Notes: a model not told the origin generated them from the sequence alone. Shown: positions 1 to 14,600, numbered from the stretch's first letter. The stretch: 64,000 bases of DNA from Anaeramoeba flamelloides (GCA_027625915.1 JANTQA010000070.1:873001-937000); one strand, 5' to 3'. Made by a program: numbers and translations.

Positions 1-1345
1 CAAAATTGCAAAATAAAGTAAAAATATGATTACTAAAAGACCAAACTTACTTTTAGAACTATTTTTTGAAATGAATTAATGTTTTTAAAAAGTCTGATCT
101 ATTTTTTCTCATTTTTAAAAAGTTTAAAATTCAACTTATTTGTCAAATTATTTAAAAAAAATTATTTTCGTTGAAAGAAGAAAGAAATCTTATTGTCTGT
201 GAAGAAAGTGACTTAAAATATATTATTTGAAAATAAAACCACGAAGTTTTAAAATAAACCTTTTATATAAAAAATATACTTATTCCAAAAAAATTACAAT
301 AATTATTTTGAACTTGTAAAAAAAATACTATTTCTTTATTCAAAGAACAGCCCGAATCAATTTTTTCAATTTGTTGAAAAAAAAAATATAAGAAAAAAAC
401 AACAAAATCTTTAAATTAAAAATTCTCCAAAAAAACCTTTTTTAAAATTCTGTAAAATTCAACTAATAATCTAAATAAATACTTTTCATTTTGATTATTT
501 TCAATAAATAATAACCAAATCTTAATTATTTCAGTGTATTAGTAATAGCCAAAAAAATTAATATTTATCAATAGACTTTACTATTTTTTCAAAAAATTTT
601 TAAAGATTTTCAAACAAATAAAATTAATTCCAAATTAATAATTCTAATAAAAAAAATATATATACATAAATATTATTCAAATAACTTATTTTAATAATAA
701 CAGTTTATTTATTTATACCACTTGTTATTTGAAAAAGAATATTCCCTATTCGTTTAAATTTCAAAAAATGTAATAAATTATTGAAAATAAAAATAAATAA
801 TCAATTTTTTCTGAACTTAAAGTATTCAATATTTGATTTATTTTTCTTGTATTTTTAAAAAAAGTTTAATTTTGAAATATTATTTGTTCATACAAACTTT
901 CAGAAATTACATAAAAGTGAGATTTTCTTTCAATATAAAAAGGTTTTTCTAAATTTTACTTTTTTTGAATCCGAATAATCCAAACAAAAAAGGATTCAGA
1001 TCTTTTTTACTGAAAATTTAATTCGGAAAAAATTAATTCAATTAAAAATGATAATTCATTTCTGTAAAGTTGACAAAGTGGTTTGTTTATCAAGTTTAAG
1101 AATATCTTTGTGAAAATAAATACTCTATTGCCTTTGGAGAGAGAAAAAAAATAAGGGACTAGTCTCTATTATTTTTTTTTTGACCAATTTCTAAATAAGT
1201 ATTCCTTATCTAGAAATATGTTTAATAATGAAAATAAACAGGATTTTCCAATCTAAGTAATTGACAAAAAATTTTCTCAATCTCTATTAAATTTAGGTAA
1301 AAATATTTAATAGAGATTAGTCCCTTAAGAAGAGTTACTAGCCCC
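1..1345 (+). mobile_element. TTAA-flanked non-autonomous element, ~1.2-kb family, left end cut by window
   Basis: This stretch aligns by eye along its length with 59091-60304 and with about 29430-30690. Its right end reads AGTTACTAGCCCC and is followed by TTAA at 1346-1349. By comparison with the complete copy, the window begins about 65 bases inside the element. A 170-bp element is nested at 1155-1324. No long reading frame is present, so it looks non-autonomous. The TTAA flank resembles piggyBac target choice, but that assignment is inference because no transposase is seen. Confidence 0.7.
1155..1324 (+). mobile_element. Short TTAA-type MITE nested in the 1.2-kb element
   Basis: The termini are GGGACTAGTCTCTATTA on the left and its near complement on the right, with a subterminal hairpin around TCTCTATTAAAT. 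The right flank is TTAA; the left flank is ATAA, probably a mutated TTAA. Two further copies lie at 24260-24428 (reversed) and 54767-54951. The first nine terminal bases, GGGACTAGT, are the same as those of the larger family it sits in, which suggests mobilisation by the same enzyme. Confidence 0.75.
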
Positions 1346-1485
1346 TTAAGAATTATTATTCATGTAAAAAAAAAAAAAAAAATAAGGGTTAATATAGTGG
1401 TTCTTTAAATTTATTAGTTTTTTTTCTCTATCTCAAAGAAAACTTGTTAAAAATCCAAAAAAAAAAAAAGACAATTTTCAAATAT

Positions 1486-2009
1486 AGCTATTTAAATATC
1501 AAAAATTGTTATTAATCATTTATTGATACTTGAATAATAACCCAATTTTTTAGTCTGTACGTTATTATCCAAATTAAAAATATTGAATTTTTCGGATCTC
1601 AATTTTATAAGTTATTTTTTAGGTGTAAAAATGATGTGTTTTCTTTTTGATCATAAAAATTATTTTCCAAAGACGTTTAATCTTGACAATATTTCCGAAT
1701 AGGATTAAAAACTTATAACTGTATATTATTGTTTAAAAAAATTATTTGTATCTTTATTATATTGCCAATTTTTTATTGAAATTGGCCTACCTCCATTTTT
1801 TCTTCTAGAAGAAAGTTAATTTATTTTTTCATTTTTTTGAGAATATTTTGATGAACATTTTTTGAATTGAAATACAAATAATAGGCACTGATTCAATCAC
1901 TATTAATATTTCGCTTAATATTATATCACCAATTTACCAATAGATCCACTAACAAATATGAAATATTTTATGTAAAAAAAAAAATTTACCCACTTTTTTT
2001 GAAATACCT
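1486..2009 (+). mobile_element. TA-flanked MITE (AGSTATTTCC family), shortened copy
   Basis: The left end reads AGCTATTT. The right end reads GAAATACCT followed by TA. The right 450 bases align with 31175-31757 and 55735-56316. The region just inside the left end is shorter than in those copies. No coding capacity is visible. Confidence 0.65.
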
Positions 2010-2460
2010 TATCTATTAACAAGTAATTCTTTTATATTGATACATATTTTGAAAATGATTTTGTCTCATTTTATAAATAAAACAAAAAACTCAAATTAAG
2101 TTTTTGTCGATTAAAAAACAGTCTACCTAAATTAAAACCACGGATATTTAATTTCCAGAACTAAAACCAAAGAATTATTTTGATAAATTCGACTTGAGAG
2201 AAAAAGTAAAAAAAAAAATAATTTTTTTTTGATCAAGAATCTTTTAATGTTTTGGATCGATAATTAACCTTTAAAAATAATAAATATTTAAAACCCGAAT
2301 AAGCCCTTCTTATATTAATAATAAAATTTTAAAAAATATTTTTATTCTAATAATTTTTTTTTATCTAAAATATTGCTTATTTATTTGAATAGAATTTATA
2401 AATTTAAAGAAAGGAAAAAATCCAATTTATGATTTATCGCCAACAATTTCTCTTGAAGTA
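2010..2460. other. Gap upstream of the BEACH gene
   Basis: No separate gene is seen here. The reading frame of the downstream BEACH gene stays open back to 2389, after an in-frame TGA at 2386-2388. Part of this stretch could therefore be coding if the true first exon lies upstream and is joined near 2390-2410. Confidence 0.4.
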
Positions 2461-5400
2461 ATGAATATTATCTTAAGATCAAATGACAATTTTCTCTTAT
2501 TTGATATGGAAACATTTTTTTCACTTCTGAATCGACTATGTAAAATTAGTGAATTTCTTTTAGTTGATACTGTCAGAATTTTTGAATCAATTGGTGCTTA
2601 CACCACTACTGCCACTAACACCAATAAAAATGATACTACAATAAATAATGTCCAAGATAATGATCAAAAGCTTTTGAATTATCAAATCCCAGAATTTTTT
2701 TTATTAGCCGAATATTTGGTTTCAAATATTGTAAAAATAATTTTTTTATTAGTTAAAACCGATATTCAAAATAATTTATATTATAATAATAAAAAAAGTT
2801 TCCGATGGATTAAAAAATATCAAATTATTGAAACACTATTATTATTTTTCACTCACCTTTGGAGATCCTCTGAGATATATCATCTCCCTAAAAGATCATG
2901 TGAAATTGAAATTAATATTTTATCGGTTTTTGAATTAATTTTTCAAACAGATTATAGATTAGAATGCCCACAGCATTACATATTCCAATTTGTTAGATTA
3001 TTGTTTGTAAGAACAAAATTACAGCCAATCATAAGAGTTTCAATTCCAGTAATTGATTTTAGAAGAATTAAAACAAATTTGTATTATCTAACCGAAAGGA
3101 AATATTTGTTTTTAAAAGAAAAAAAATTAAAAAAAAATAGCAACAGCAAGAACAAGAACAAGAATAAGGATAAGGATAAGAATAAGAATAATAATAAGAA
3201 TAATAATAAAAGCGACTACGACGACCATGATAACAACAACAACAACAACAACAATAATAATATTAATAAAAATAAAAACAACAATAAAAACAAAAACAAC
3301 AACAACAAAAACAAAAATAATGATGGTAGATACAATGATCAATTTATATCATTAAATGAAATTTTTTATTCTAATTCAATCAGTGATGAATATTTCTTTA
3401 ATATTTATTTATTAACATTTGATATATTAACCCTTTTCATAAAACAAAGACCTTTACTTGAATTAAAGGTTTGTTCATCTATTGATGTCGAGCAGTTTAG
3501 TACAATTATCGCTTGGTGCTGGTTAAAAGATAATGGTGAAATTATTAATTTTAAATATAAACGAATAAATAATGATAATATTCAAAATGAAAAGCAAGAT
3601 CAAAAGCAAATAAAAGAAAATAAAAATGAAAAGGGACAAATTAAAGAAAAAAACAAAGATAATACCAATAAAAATTTTCCACGGGTTATTTTGCATAGTG
3701 TTTACGGATTGGACTCTAATAAACAAATAATTTCGAGACCAGAAATACAATTTAATTGGAAATCTGAATATAAAAATTCATTTTCCAAGTTAATTTTGAC
3801 ATTTAATTCATTGTGTAGTTATAGTTATGAAAATTATAAACTGTATGAAAATGAATATAAAAAAGGAAATTACAAATATAATGATAATGTAAATGGAATC
3901 AAAATTGGAAAAGTTAAAACAAAAAGCTTTCAAAAAAAAAATCTCAATCATAAATTTTTAATTGAAAAAATTTTATCTTCATTTTTATTTATTTTTTTTA
4001 CGCCGATGGATAAGGGGTATAAATATTGTGATAATTTTGATTTAATTGAAAAGGTTCATTCGCTTTTGTTTGTTAAACCAACTTTACAGCCATTTTTCTT
4101 CCAATTGCTTTCAAAATATATTAACTCTTCCAATATTCAATCTTTAAAAGAAAGTTTCTTAATTGATTTCCTATATCAAGAATTTTCTTTTAAATATTCA
4201 AACGTATTAAATTTTAATTTTAATAATGATATTTGGAAAGATCTAATCACCAATTTTTTAATTTTAAGCTATTATTTTGAAAACGAATCTAATAATAACA
4301 CTTTAGGCAATAATCAAAAGAATAATAATAGCAATATCAGTATTAATGGCAATAATAATAGCAAAAGAAATAGAAATAAGAGCCATGAAGAAATAATTTT
4401 ATTTTTTGAAATGATTCTTCATTATAAAAAGGATTACAATTTATTAAATTATGGACTTAGGTCTTTAAAAACGTGTATGCAATATCAGCCAAATAAAACA
4501 ATAACAAATTTATTAAAAACCGATTTTCCAAATAAAATTATTCAAATATTAAAATATATTCTTTATTCAAAAAAAATAAAAAAATTAGATATTTATCAAG
4601 AATTATTTTATAATTCCTTTTATATCTTTGATTTTTATTTATCATCACTTTTAACAATTAATCAAAATATTTCCGATCACAATTTATTGTCCTTTTTATT
4701 TTATTTAACTTTTTACAAGCAATCGAAGGTTTTTGCTATTCATCACATTATAAATTTTTTTTATTTATCACCACAATCATCGATATCTAAAGATATTTAT
4801 TGGTTTAATTATTTTCGATTATTTTCCAATTTTATTTCTTTACTTTATAAGAAATATAAATCAAATATTAATTATCAATTATATATTGATTATCAAACAA
4901 TAGCCAAGCCAACTTTCGCAAAAACAAAGACAAACACAAAGACAAAGACAACTAAAGTGTTGCCATTCAAAAATAAAAAAATTAAAGTACGCCTTATACC
5001 GATCTTTAACAAAAAAAAAATTTATTTTCAATTATTGATCGAAATATTAACAAAATTAGTTCACATTTTACAAGCAAAAAAAAGTTTATCTTCTCAATTA
5101 ATTGAAGGTGATTTGCTAAATGTAATTACTATTATTTTACAAGATAAAAATAAATCCAAAAAAATTGTTTTTATTTTGTTAGAATTATTGACCATTTGCA
5201 TAAATTCAAGTAAGATAGATTTCCAAAATCAAATCAATTTTTCAGAATTATGTAAATTAATATTATTAACAAATGAGGAAGATGATAATGATGAAGAGAA
5301 TGGTGGAGAAGATATTAAAAGGCAAATCGTGGGGAAAGATGGGAAAGAAGAAAAAGAAAAAGAAAAGGAAATAATCAAAGAAAGACAAATTAAAAAAATA

Positions 5401-8400
5401 GAAAAGGATGAAAACAGTGAAAAAAATGATAATGATAAAATCCAAGATGAAAATAATAACAATGGTGATGGTGATTCAAATGAAGAAGAAAAGACAATCG
5501 AGAATGGAAAGGGAAATTATAATGAAACAGATCGAGAAAAGGGGGGAGATCATTTACAAAAAAAAGAAATAAACAATAAATATATAAATCATGATAATAG
5601 CGATATTCTCAAAGAAACAAATGATAATGAAATGAAACTGAAATTGAAATTGAAATCGAAATCGAGTGTGAAAAACAATGAATATGAAAATGAAAAAAAT
5701 AACAACAAGGAAAAAGATCATAAAAATGAAAATGAGAAAGAAATTGAAAAGAAAGGGGTAATAGAAAAAAAAGAAAAAAAAGAAAATCCTAATAATGATA
5801 TTCTAAAAGAAAAAAATGAAATTGAAAAAGAAATTGAAAAAGAAAAAGAAATTGAAATCGAAATTGAAAAAGATGTTGAAAAAGAAAAAGAAATTGAAAA
5901 AGAAAGAGAAAGAGAAAGAGAAAATTTGAATAAAGATATTCAGAAAGAAAAAAATGGGAAAGAAAAAAAAAATAGTTCTATTCAAAAAAAACTCTCTCCA
6001 TTTTATTCATATTTTCTTAACTGTTTAGTAAAAAATCCACCCCTCAATAAACAAACAAATTTTTTAATTGAAAACTCTTTTGCAATTTTACCAATTTTTA
6101 AATATTGTTTAAATTATAATGATTATACCTTTACCAAGTTAATTAAATTATATCTTTATTGTGCAAAGGTTTCATCAAATAATAAATCAACCTTTTGCCG
6201 ATGCGGTATTATTTCAAAAATTGCAAAATTAATTCCAAAAATTAAAAATGGAAAAATCTTGAATTTATTCTTTCAATTTTTAATCATATTAGGGACGCAT
6301 TCATTAACAATTAAAGAATTAAAGTCGTTATTTAAATTGGTAAAGCCGTTAAATGATGAGAAAAGACCAATTTTACAAAGCCCCATGTTAAAAGCCTTTG
6401 CCAAAATGATTAAAAAAACTAGGGTCTCTAAATTAGTTCCACAAATCTATTTTGAGTTTGATGGAATTAATAGTTGTTTACAGATCCCAGTTATAAACAA
6501 AATCCCATCAAAGGAGGGGTATTCGTTTTATTCTTGGTTTCAAATAAATTCTCTTGAGCATCCGAACCAAAAGCCAAATTATTACCCAAGGATTTTTTCA
6601 TTTTTTGATGAAAAATTAAATAATGGAATTGAAGTATGCTTTTATTCTATTAATAAAAGTTTCTTTTCGATTGACTATGACCAAAAGCCAGAAACGTATT
6701 TACAAATCAACATCACCAACCAATCAATTGAAAAGCATGTCAAAATCAAAATAAATGCACCGTTGAAGGAATGGTTTTTTCTGGCGATTATTCATTCAAG
6801 AACGAAATCGACAAGGGGTATAAAAATCCATTTGAACAATGAATATTATGAAATTGATACTCTGAACAATGATTTTGATTTACCCGCAAGTGGCATCATT
6901 TACACCAAGAACAAAATTGGATCCAATTTTGATGATCAGTATGGCCAGGATACGTTCTTTGGCAAAATTGGTATTATAAATTTCTTTTTGACAATATTGT
7001 CAGAGATCCAAATAGAAGAAATTAAAACTTTAGGTGCCAATTATTATGGGATTTTCAATTCGATAGATTTAATTAAAAATTCCAATTGTACACAATTAGA
7101 AAAGAAAATTTACATTTCCTATAGCGCCAAAGCTACAAACGAAAAAAAGTTTTTTAATCAAGTAAATAAATATTATAATGATGACACAAATGCAATAATC
7201 ATTTCCATGACGAAGCATAATTCAAATAATTTTTTAAAAATCATACAAGGATTTGGTGGTATAAAGATTCTTTTTCCTTTAATTACGCAAATTGATTTAC
7301 CTATGGAAGATAATGATTTGATTCTTAATAGCCAAAATGGCACTATTAGTAGTATTGATAAATATCAAGACACGAAATTAAAAATAAAAAACAACAACAA
7401 CGACAACGACAACAGCAATGATTATGGTGGTGGTGGTGGTGGTGATATTTTTTTAAATCATAAATTTCATCTAATTGATATTTTTACTTTAATCTTTAGG
7501 CTATTGAATCGTTCAAAAAAAATTCAAACAGAAATGATCAAATTAAAGGGTTTTCAAGTCTGTGGATTTTTATTGGAAAGTGTTAATCCAAATAATTTCA
7601 CTAATGAATTTATTACTTTATTGGTAAAATATTACCAACGAATTTTTAATGATAAATTAAAAAAAAAATTTGAAAAATATATTTTGTTTAATTATTCAAT
7701 TTGGATTTATTGTAAAAAAAATATTCAAATTCATTTAATAAAAAGCATTTTTGAATTAAATTTAGTTATAAATAAAAAAATATTATTAAAATTTATAAAT
7801 ATATTACATTTATACTATTGGATTGTTCCAAATAGTAGTTCGTTGGGTAAAAAACCTAAAATTAATAATTTGACAAATGAAATCATTGCTGAAAGACCAA
7901 AAAGAATCACTGATATATTAAAAATAAGATCCATTTTCGTAAAGATTTTTGAAAAAATATTATTAAAAGAAAATTGTAAAAAAGGATATTATCAAATAAT
8001 TTTTAATTATTGCTACATCCAATCAAAATCCCCTCAGAATTGTTGTGATTTATTAATAGTTTTAGTTGATACTATTTTTAAAAATTCTAATCTCTTTAAT
8101 TTATTTGAACCTTTTCGTTTATTTTGTTATTTTTATAATTTATTGATTAAAAATAACAATACGGTTATTTCTGAAATTTTAATTAAAGGAATTTTTCGAT
8201 TATTACTTTGTTTAAATTTTACAATAACTCCAATTGTAAAAGAAAAATATTATTTAAATATCGTTTATGATTATTTGATAAAAAATTCTTTTTGCAAATG
8301 TTTATTTATTGATTTGTTATTGATTTCCTTTGGGGTTATTAAAAAGGTGGAACAGACAATGGAAATTACTAATTTTTATTTTTGTAATCAAAATAATGAT

Positions 8401-8608
8401 TATTTAAATGAGAAAAATAAAATGAATAATAATTTTGATAACAATAATTTGGATAATAATAAAAATGAAAATAATAATAAAAATAAAAATGAAAATGAAA
8501 ATGAAAATAATAATAATAATGATGATGATAATGATAATGATAATAAAAATAATAATAATAATAATAATAATGATAATAACAATGATGAAAATAAAAATAA
8601 AAATAAAA

Positions 8609-8661
<53 letters not shown>

Positions 8662-11600
8662 GAAAATATAGATGAAAATAATAATAATAATAATAAGAAT
8701 AAGAATAAAAATGAAAATGAAAATAAAAATAAAAATGAAAATGAAAATATAACATTAGAAAATAAACAGATGAAAAAAATTTTTTCATTAAATAACAGTG
8801 ATTTATATTTAGCCTTACAAAATTCAACAATTATTTCAACTGATTTATTCATCGTTTTTTTAGAGTTATGTAACCATTTTTTTAAAGACGAATCATCTAT
8901 TACTTTTCTTGAAGAATTTTTATCCTTATTTTATAAAATAATAAACAGAAACCAATTGAATATTAATATTATTATTCAAAATACTCATTGGTATCAATCA
9001 TTTTTCCAGTTATTAAAAAAGTCAATCAAGTTCAATAAATTGTTAATAATAAAACGAATCATTAAAATATTTTCGTTAATTAATTGCTTTGTAATAATGA
9101 GGGGTTTAAATAATAGTTCATTAATTTGGGATGAATTAACTTTTATTCAAAAAATAAATTTTGAAATTAACAAACCAAAGATTTGTAAAAGGGTTAAAAT
9201 CGATTTACTTTATGAAACATTAATAATATTTCATAAGGTGATCAAAAAACAAAAAACAAAGTATAAATATTACCAAGATTTTTGGAGAGAGGAATCTTTA
9301 TTATTAAATCAATTTATACAATTAATTTGCACGATTGAAAATTATTATTTTAAAATGTTTAGGAATAAAAAGAAAAAATTCCAATATTTTAACAATAATA
9401 ATTTGAATATTGGAATTCATTTTATTGAAAAAACTAATTGGGATAGCAATCTTTTTAAATTATATCAATTAATTTTACAAATTATTGAAAATACCGGTCT
9501 TACAGGTTTAAAAAATTTTAATTATTTACAAAAAAATGTTTCCAAAAAAATTCTTGAAATAAGTACAATTTTTTTATATATCTGCTTTTTAATCAAGCCT
9601 TCAATTTATTTATTAAAACTGCAACAAAAAATTATTCTTAATCCATTGATTCGTGATTTTAATGAGAATTTTAAATCTTCAATAATTTTTTTTAATATAT
9701 TATTATTAAAAAATAATTATCAACTCTATGTTGAAAATAAAAATAAGATTAATAAATATAATAACGAGAGTGAATATAAGAATGTGGATGAAGATGAAGA
9801 TGATAATAATAAAAGGAAAATGGACAATGGGAATGGAAAAGAAAACGAAAAAGAAAAAGAAAACGAAAAAAAAAAAGAAAATGAAAATAAAAATGAAAAT
9901 ATAAATAAAAATGAAAATATGGTAATATCACAAATTGGGAACGAAATTAATAAAAAAAAAATTAATAAAGGCAAAATTCCTATTAATAGTAATGATTTGA
10001 TCGACTATCGTGTTAATAATGTCAATATTAACAAAAGAGTGGACCTATTGAAAAAAATCATTTTAAAGCAATTTAATATTTTGCTAACTCTGTATTATTC
10101 ATATTTAAAAAAAAAATATAGACAAGAAATTGAAAAATTACAACTTTTGCCAAAGAATATTAAAAATATGAATGAAAATTTTAATTCTGACAATTGGGAA
10201 AAATACATAATTAATATTGTTCAGCCAAAGTGTATTAAATATATAAGTAAAATTATTCAAAAAAATTCAAAGTTTCCAAAACAAATTCAACAGATCGAAT
10301 TCAAAAAAAATATCAAAATATCTGAAATTGAAAATAATAATATTAAAAATTTCAAATCATTTATTAATAATCAAATTGTTGTTATTAAAAAGGAATATTA
10401 TAATCAATTGAATTTATTAAATAATTATATAGTAAAAAAAAAAAAGAAAAGAAATTTAATTATGAGGAATTGGAGAAAGATACTAACGAGTTTAACGAAT
10501 GAAAGAGCATCTTGGGGAAATAATGATTTTTTGTCAAATAATAATAATGAAATTGCTTGGAAATTAGACCCCACAGAGAATAGTTTAAGGGAAAGAAGAA
10601 AATTAAAAAGGTGCTTTAGTTTTGATAAACATGAATTTGCTTCAACATTTAGAGATTTGGGCAATTTGGAACAAACCTTGAAAATTTTTGAAAATCAAGA
10701 ATTGTTTACGAAAAATCCTCAATTTTTTAGAATGGAAAAGGTCTTTTCCGGTGTGACAATAAATTCTAAAAATGAATTAAATAGAATAGAATCAAATATG
10801 ATACCAAATAAAAAACAAAATGGAAAAAAAAATAATCAATTAACTAACAAATCTAAAATTGAAAAAAAAAAAAAAATTGATCACAATAATTTGAAAAACA
10901 TCGATAATGATAATAAAATGAATCATGAGATCAAAGATAAGAATGACTTTAATATTGATAAGGATGATGAAAAGGATAATGAAAGGGGGGAGAATGATAA
11001 TATTGATAAGAAGGGACGAGAGATTGATGGGAATGGTGATTCTGATTTAAATTCTGAATCTGAGGATAATGATAATACAAATGATCCTCAAAATGATAAT
11101 AATACTAATATCAATACTAATATCGATAATAATATCGATAATAATACTAATAATGATAATAATAATAATAATAATATTGATAATAACAGTAACAACAACA
11201 ACAAAAAAAAAATAATCTACGAATTTAAATGTGAAACAATAAAAATGTTAAGAATTACAAAAGGTGTTTTAATTTTAAGCGAAACACAATTAGAATTCAA
11301 AGTCTCGATTAACAAAATTGAAAATGATATTAAAAATATTGCCGTGGATGATGATGATGATGATAAAATTACCAAATCAAAAAATATTTATAGGAAAATA
11401 AATTTACAATTAAAAAAAATCCCAAAAGATCGTATCTGGAAAATTGATAATATTGTTGGAATTTTTAAAAGAAAATGGCATTTACTAAATTCTGGTTTGG
11501 AAATTTTTTTAAGCGACAAAAAAAACTATTTTTTAAATTGTAAAAATTCAAAAATTAGAAATAAAATAATTAAAAAAATAATCAAATTAAGGCCACCATT

Positions 11601-14600
11601 ATTAAAGAATATATTATATAAAAACCCATCTAATTTTCTCAAGAAAAATAATTATACCGAATTATGGAGAGAGGGGAAAATGACTAATTTTGAATACATA
11701 ATGAAATTAAATCAAATTGCTGGCCGAACTTATAATGACCCTGCTCAGTACCCCATATTCCCTTGGATTTTAACCGATTATACTAGCAAAGAAATTGATT
11801 TGAATGATCCGAAGATTTATAGAGATCTATCAAAACCCGTAGGCGTTTTAAACCCTTTACACGAAGAAATTTTAGGAAAAAAATTTAAACAAATGAAACG
11901 CTTAAATGATAAAAATTTAATTCCTTTCCATTATGGTAGCCATTATTCTAATCTTGGTGTAACTTTATATTATTTGATTAGATTAGAGCCTTTCACTACT
12001 TACAATATTGAATTGCAAGGTTTGTTATTAATATTATTATTAATTTTTTTTTTTTTTTTTTTGTTCTTACTTTTATTAATACCTCGTTTATAAGCTATCC
12101 TTTACTACAATTTAAATTTTGTTAATTTGAAGTTAAATGTATTTTGTTTTAGTTTTTCGCACTCGATTTAAAATTGGTCAAGAATTTTAAATTTTTGCAA
12201 AATGGATCAATTTTTGTCTAAACAAAAATTGAATGCTTTACAATAATTTTTTTTTAAAAAAAGAAAATAGTTTTATAAAAAAAATCTTTTTTTTTTTTTC
12301 TATGTGTGTGTGTGTGGTTTTCTTGTGTTCTAGTTTCATTGGTCACCTTTCTAGGGCATTTGATAGACTAATATTGGGAAATCAATAAATAAATTCTTTT
12401 AATTAGATTGAATTCAAATTTTCTAAGAATGATACTTATTTTATTTGTTTAAATTCTCTTATTATTAAGAATTCCATATAACCACTCTGGAAAAAAATTG
12501 TCAAATCGATTTTAATTGTAAAATTGAAAGTGCAAAGGATAATTTTTCAATTATTTTTTTACTTATTTTTAGCTGATCAATGAAGATATCTGAAATTGAA
12601 ATTCCACAAACTGAATTAATACCTATTGTTGGAATCTTAAAGCCAATTTTACATTACAAAAAAGAAAAATCATATCAGCAACAAAAAAACTCCAAAAAAT
12701 TCACTTTTACGATATGTTTACAATTAAAATCTTTAAAATTTCTAAAATTGAACATGCTTAAATTTTGGTTTTGTGTGATGTTTTGAATTATATTTTGATT
12801 ACAAGAATCATTCTAATTTTTGGATTTGGTTTTTGTTTTTAAAATGAAACAAAAAAAGACGCTATTGATTTATTGTTAAGGGTTAGATGAAATTTCATCT
12901 AATCTGTTAAAGAGAGAATTTTGAAGTGACTAAATTTGAGACTTCTAATTCAAAGAGTATCTAATAGATACAGTCATCAGAAGTGGTTGAATCTTAATTT
13001 AGTTTTCTAAAACAAGAAAGAAAAAAAGACGTTATAAAATATTTGAAAATGAGATTTACTGTTTTACAATTAAAACTGATTTTACAATTTTTTTTCCTGA
13101 ATGGTAAGGTATTTCTAAAAAAAAGTGGGAAATTTTTTTTTTATATTTAATAAAAAATTTTACATTGCAAGTTGTTCTATTGGTAAATGTTTAATATCAA
13201 ATTATGAGGAATATTAATACTTAATGAATCATGAACTATTATTTGTATTTCAAAAAATATTCCCGAAAAAATGAAAAAACAAAAAATAGTACTTTTTTTG
13301 GAGAAAAAGATGAAAGATCAAATTCAAGAAAAAAAGAGCAATATGATAAAGGAAACAAACGATCTTTTAAACGATAAAATATACAGTGATAAGTTTTTCG
13401 TTTTTATTGGAAATTTTGTCGAAATTAAACTCACTCTTAGGAAAATAATCTTTATGATCAAAAATATAAATAATAATCACCATTTTTCACACTTGAAAAA
13501 TATCACATTAAATCTAGATCAGAAATTCTAATATCTTTAAGTAATGCCAGACTAACAAACATATTGGATTATTATGAAGAAATCCAATAAACGATTAATA
13601 AAAATTTTGGATTTTTAAATAGGTTTATATGAATTGAATTGGGTTTAATAAAGATATTTTAAAATAAATTTCCTCTCTTTTTTGGAAATAGCTATATTTA
13701 TATATCTAAAAACCCAAAAAAAAAAAAATAAAATAAAAATAAATAAATAAAAATCCAAATAATACTAATAAAATGCATAAATATTAAAAATTGCAATTAT
13801 ATTTTTCATTAGCGTATAATAAAATATTTAATTCTTCATTCATCATCTAACAGTAACAAAAAACGGAAACAGAAACAAAAACAATCAAAAAAAAAAAAAA
13901 AAGGCTTTTTTTAAAAAAAATTTGCCAGGCATTATTAATATAATAAAATTATTTGTAAAAATAAAAAAAATCTCATCAATTTATTTTTAAATTTAATAAT
14001 AGGGGGGAAATTTGATCATGCTGATCGAACATTTTCTTCAATTCAAAAAACATTTAATAATGTTTATGAATCGATAGCTGATGTCAAGGAATTGATTCCA
14101 GAGTTTTTTTATTTGCCAGAATTTTTCCAAAATCGAAACAATTTAGATTTGGGTAAAAAACAGAATGGTGAAAAGGTAAGTGATGTTATTTTGCCTCCAT
14201 GGGCAAATGGATCACCATATGAGTTCATTAGAATCAATAGGGAAGCGTTAGAATCAGATTATGTCAACGAGCATTTGAACGAATGGATTGATTTGATCTT
14301 CGGATATAAACAAAAGGGGGTGGAAGCAGAAAAGGCGTACAATATTTTTTATTACTTAACGTATGAAGACGAAATAAACAAATTAGATTTAGCAAATTTA
14401 GATAAGGATGAAAGGAGGGGCATTGAAGCACAGGTGGAAAATTTTGGACAGACCCCAACTCAATTATTTAGGCAAAAGCATCCGCCAAGGAAGGTCAAGG
14501 AATATGACAAATCTCAACAATTCAAAAAATTAATCAATACAAATTTATTTAAAGATATTACACCACTGAAAATAACAAATTTTGATTCGCCGATTATTTT

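Larger units (their letters stand above)
12020..14002 (+). other. Repeat-bearing intron inside the BEACH domain
   Basis: The donor is CAAG|GTTTGT and the acceptor is AATAATAG|GG, with phase 1. The two exons rejoin a conserved BEACH motif exactly. At 1,983 bp it is about ten times longer than the other well-supported introns in the window (152-202 bp). It contains a poly-T tract, a (TG)n run near 12302, a short repeat at 12865-13016 and a complete TA-flanked MITE at 13107-13693. Small frames in it are not conserved in the other repeat copies. Confidence 0.88.

Noticed and set aside
5229-5985. Minus-strand Ser/Phe-rich frames opposite the Lys/Glu-rich linker
   Set aside because: They are complements of GAA/AAA-rich coding sequence; the plus strand has conserved domains on both sides.
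8369-8852. Several 150-residue frames on the minus strand, and one of 78 on the plus, over the Asn-rich region
   Set aside because: They are shadows of the AAT/AAAT repeat inside the BEACH exon, giving Tyr, Leu or Ile runs without any protein-like variation.
13271-13531. 86-codon plus-strand frame in the BEACH intron
   Set aside because: It lies wholly inside a MITE copy, and the other copies do not preserve it.
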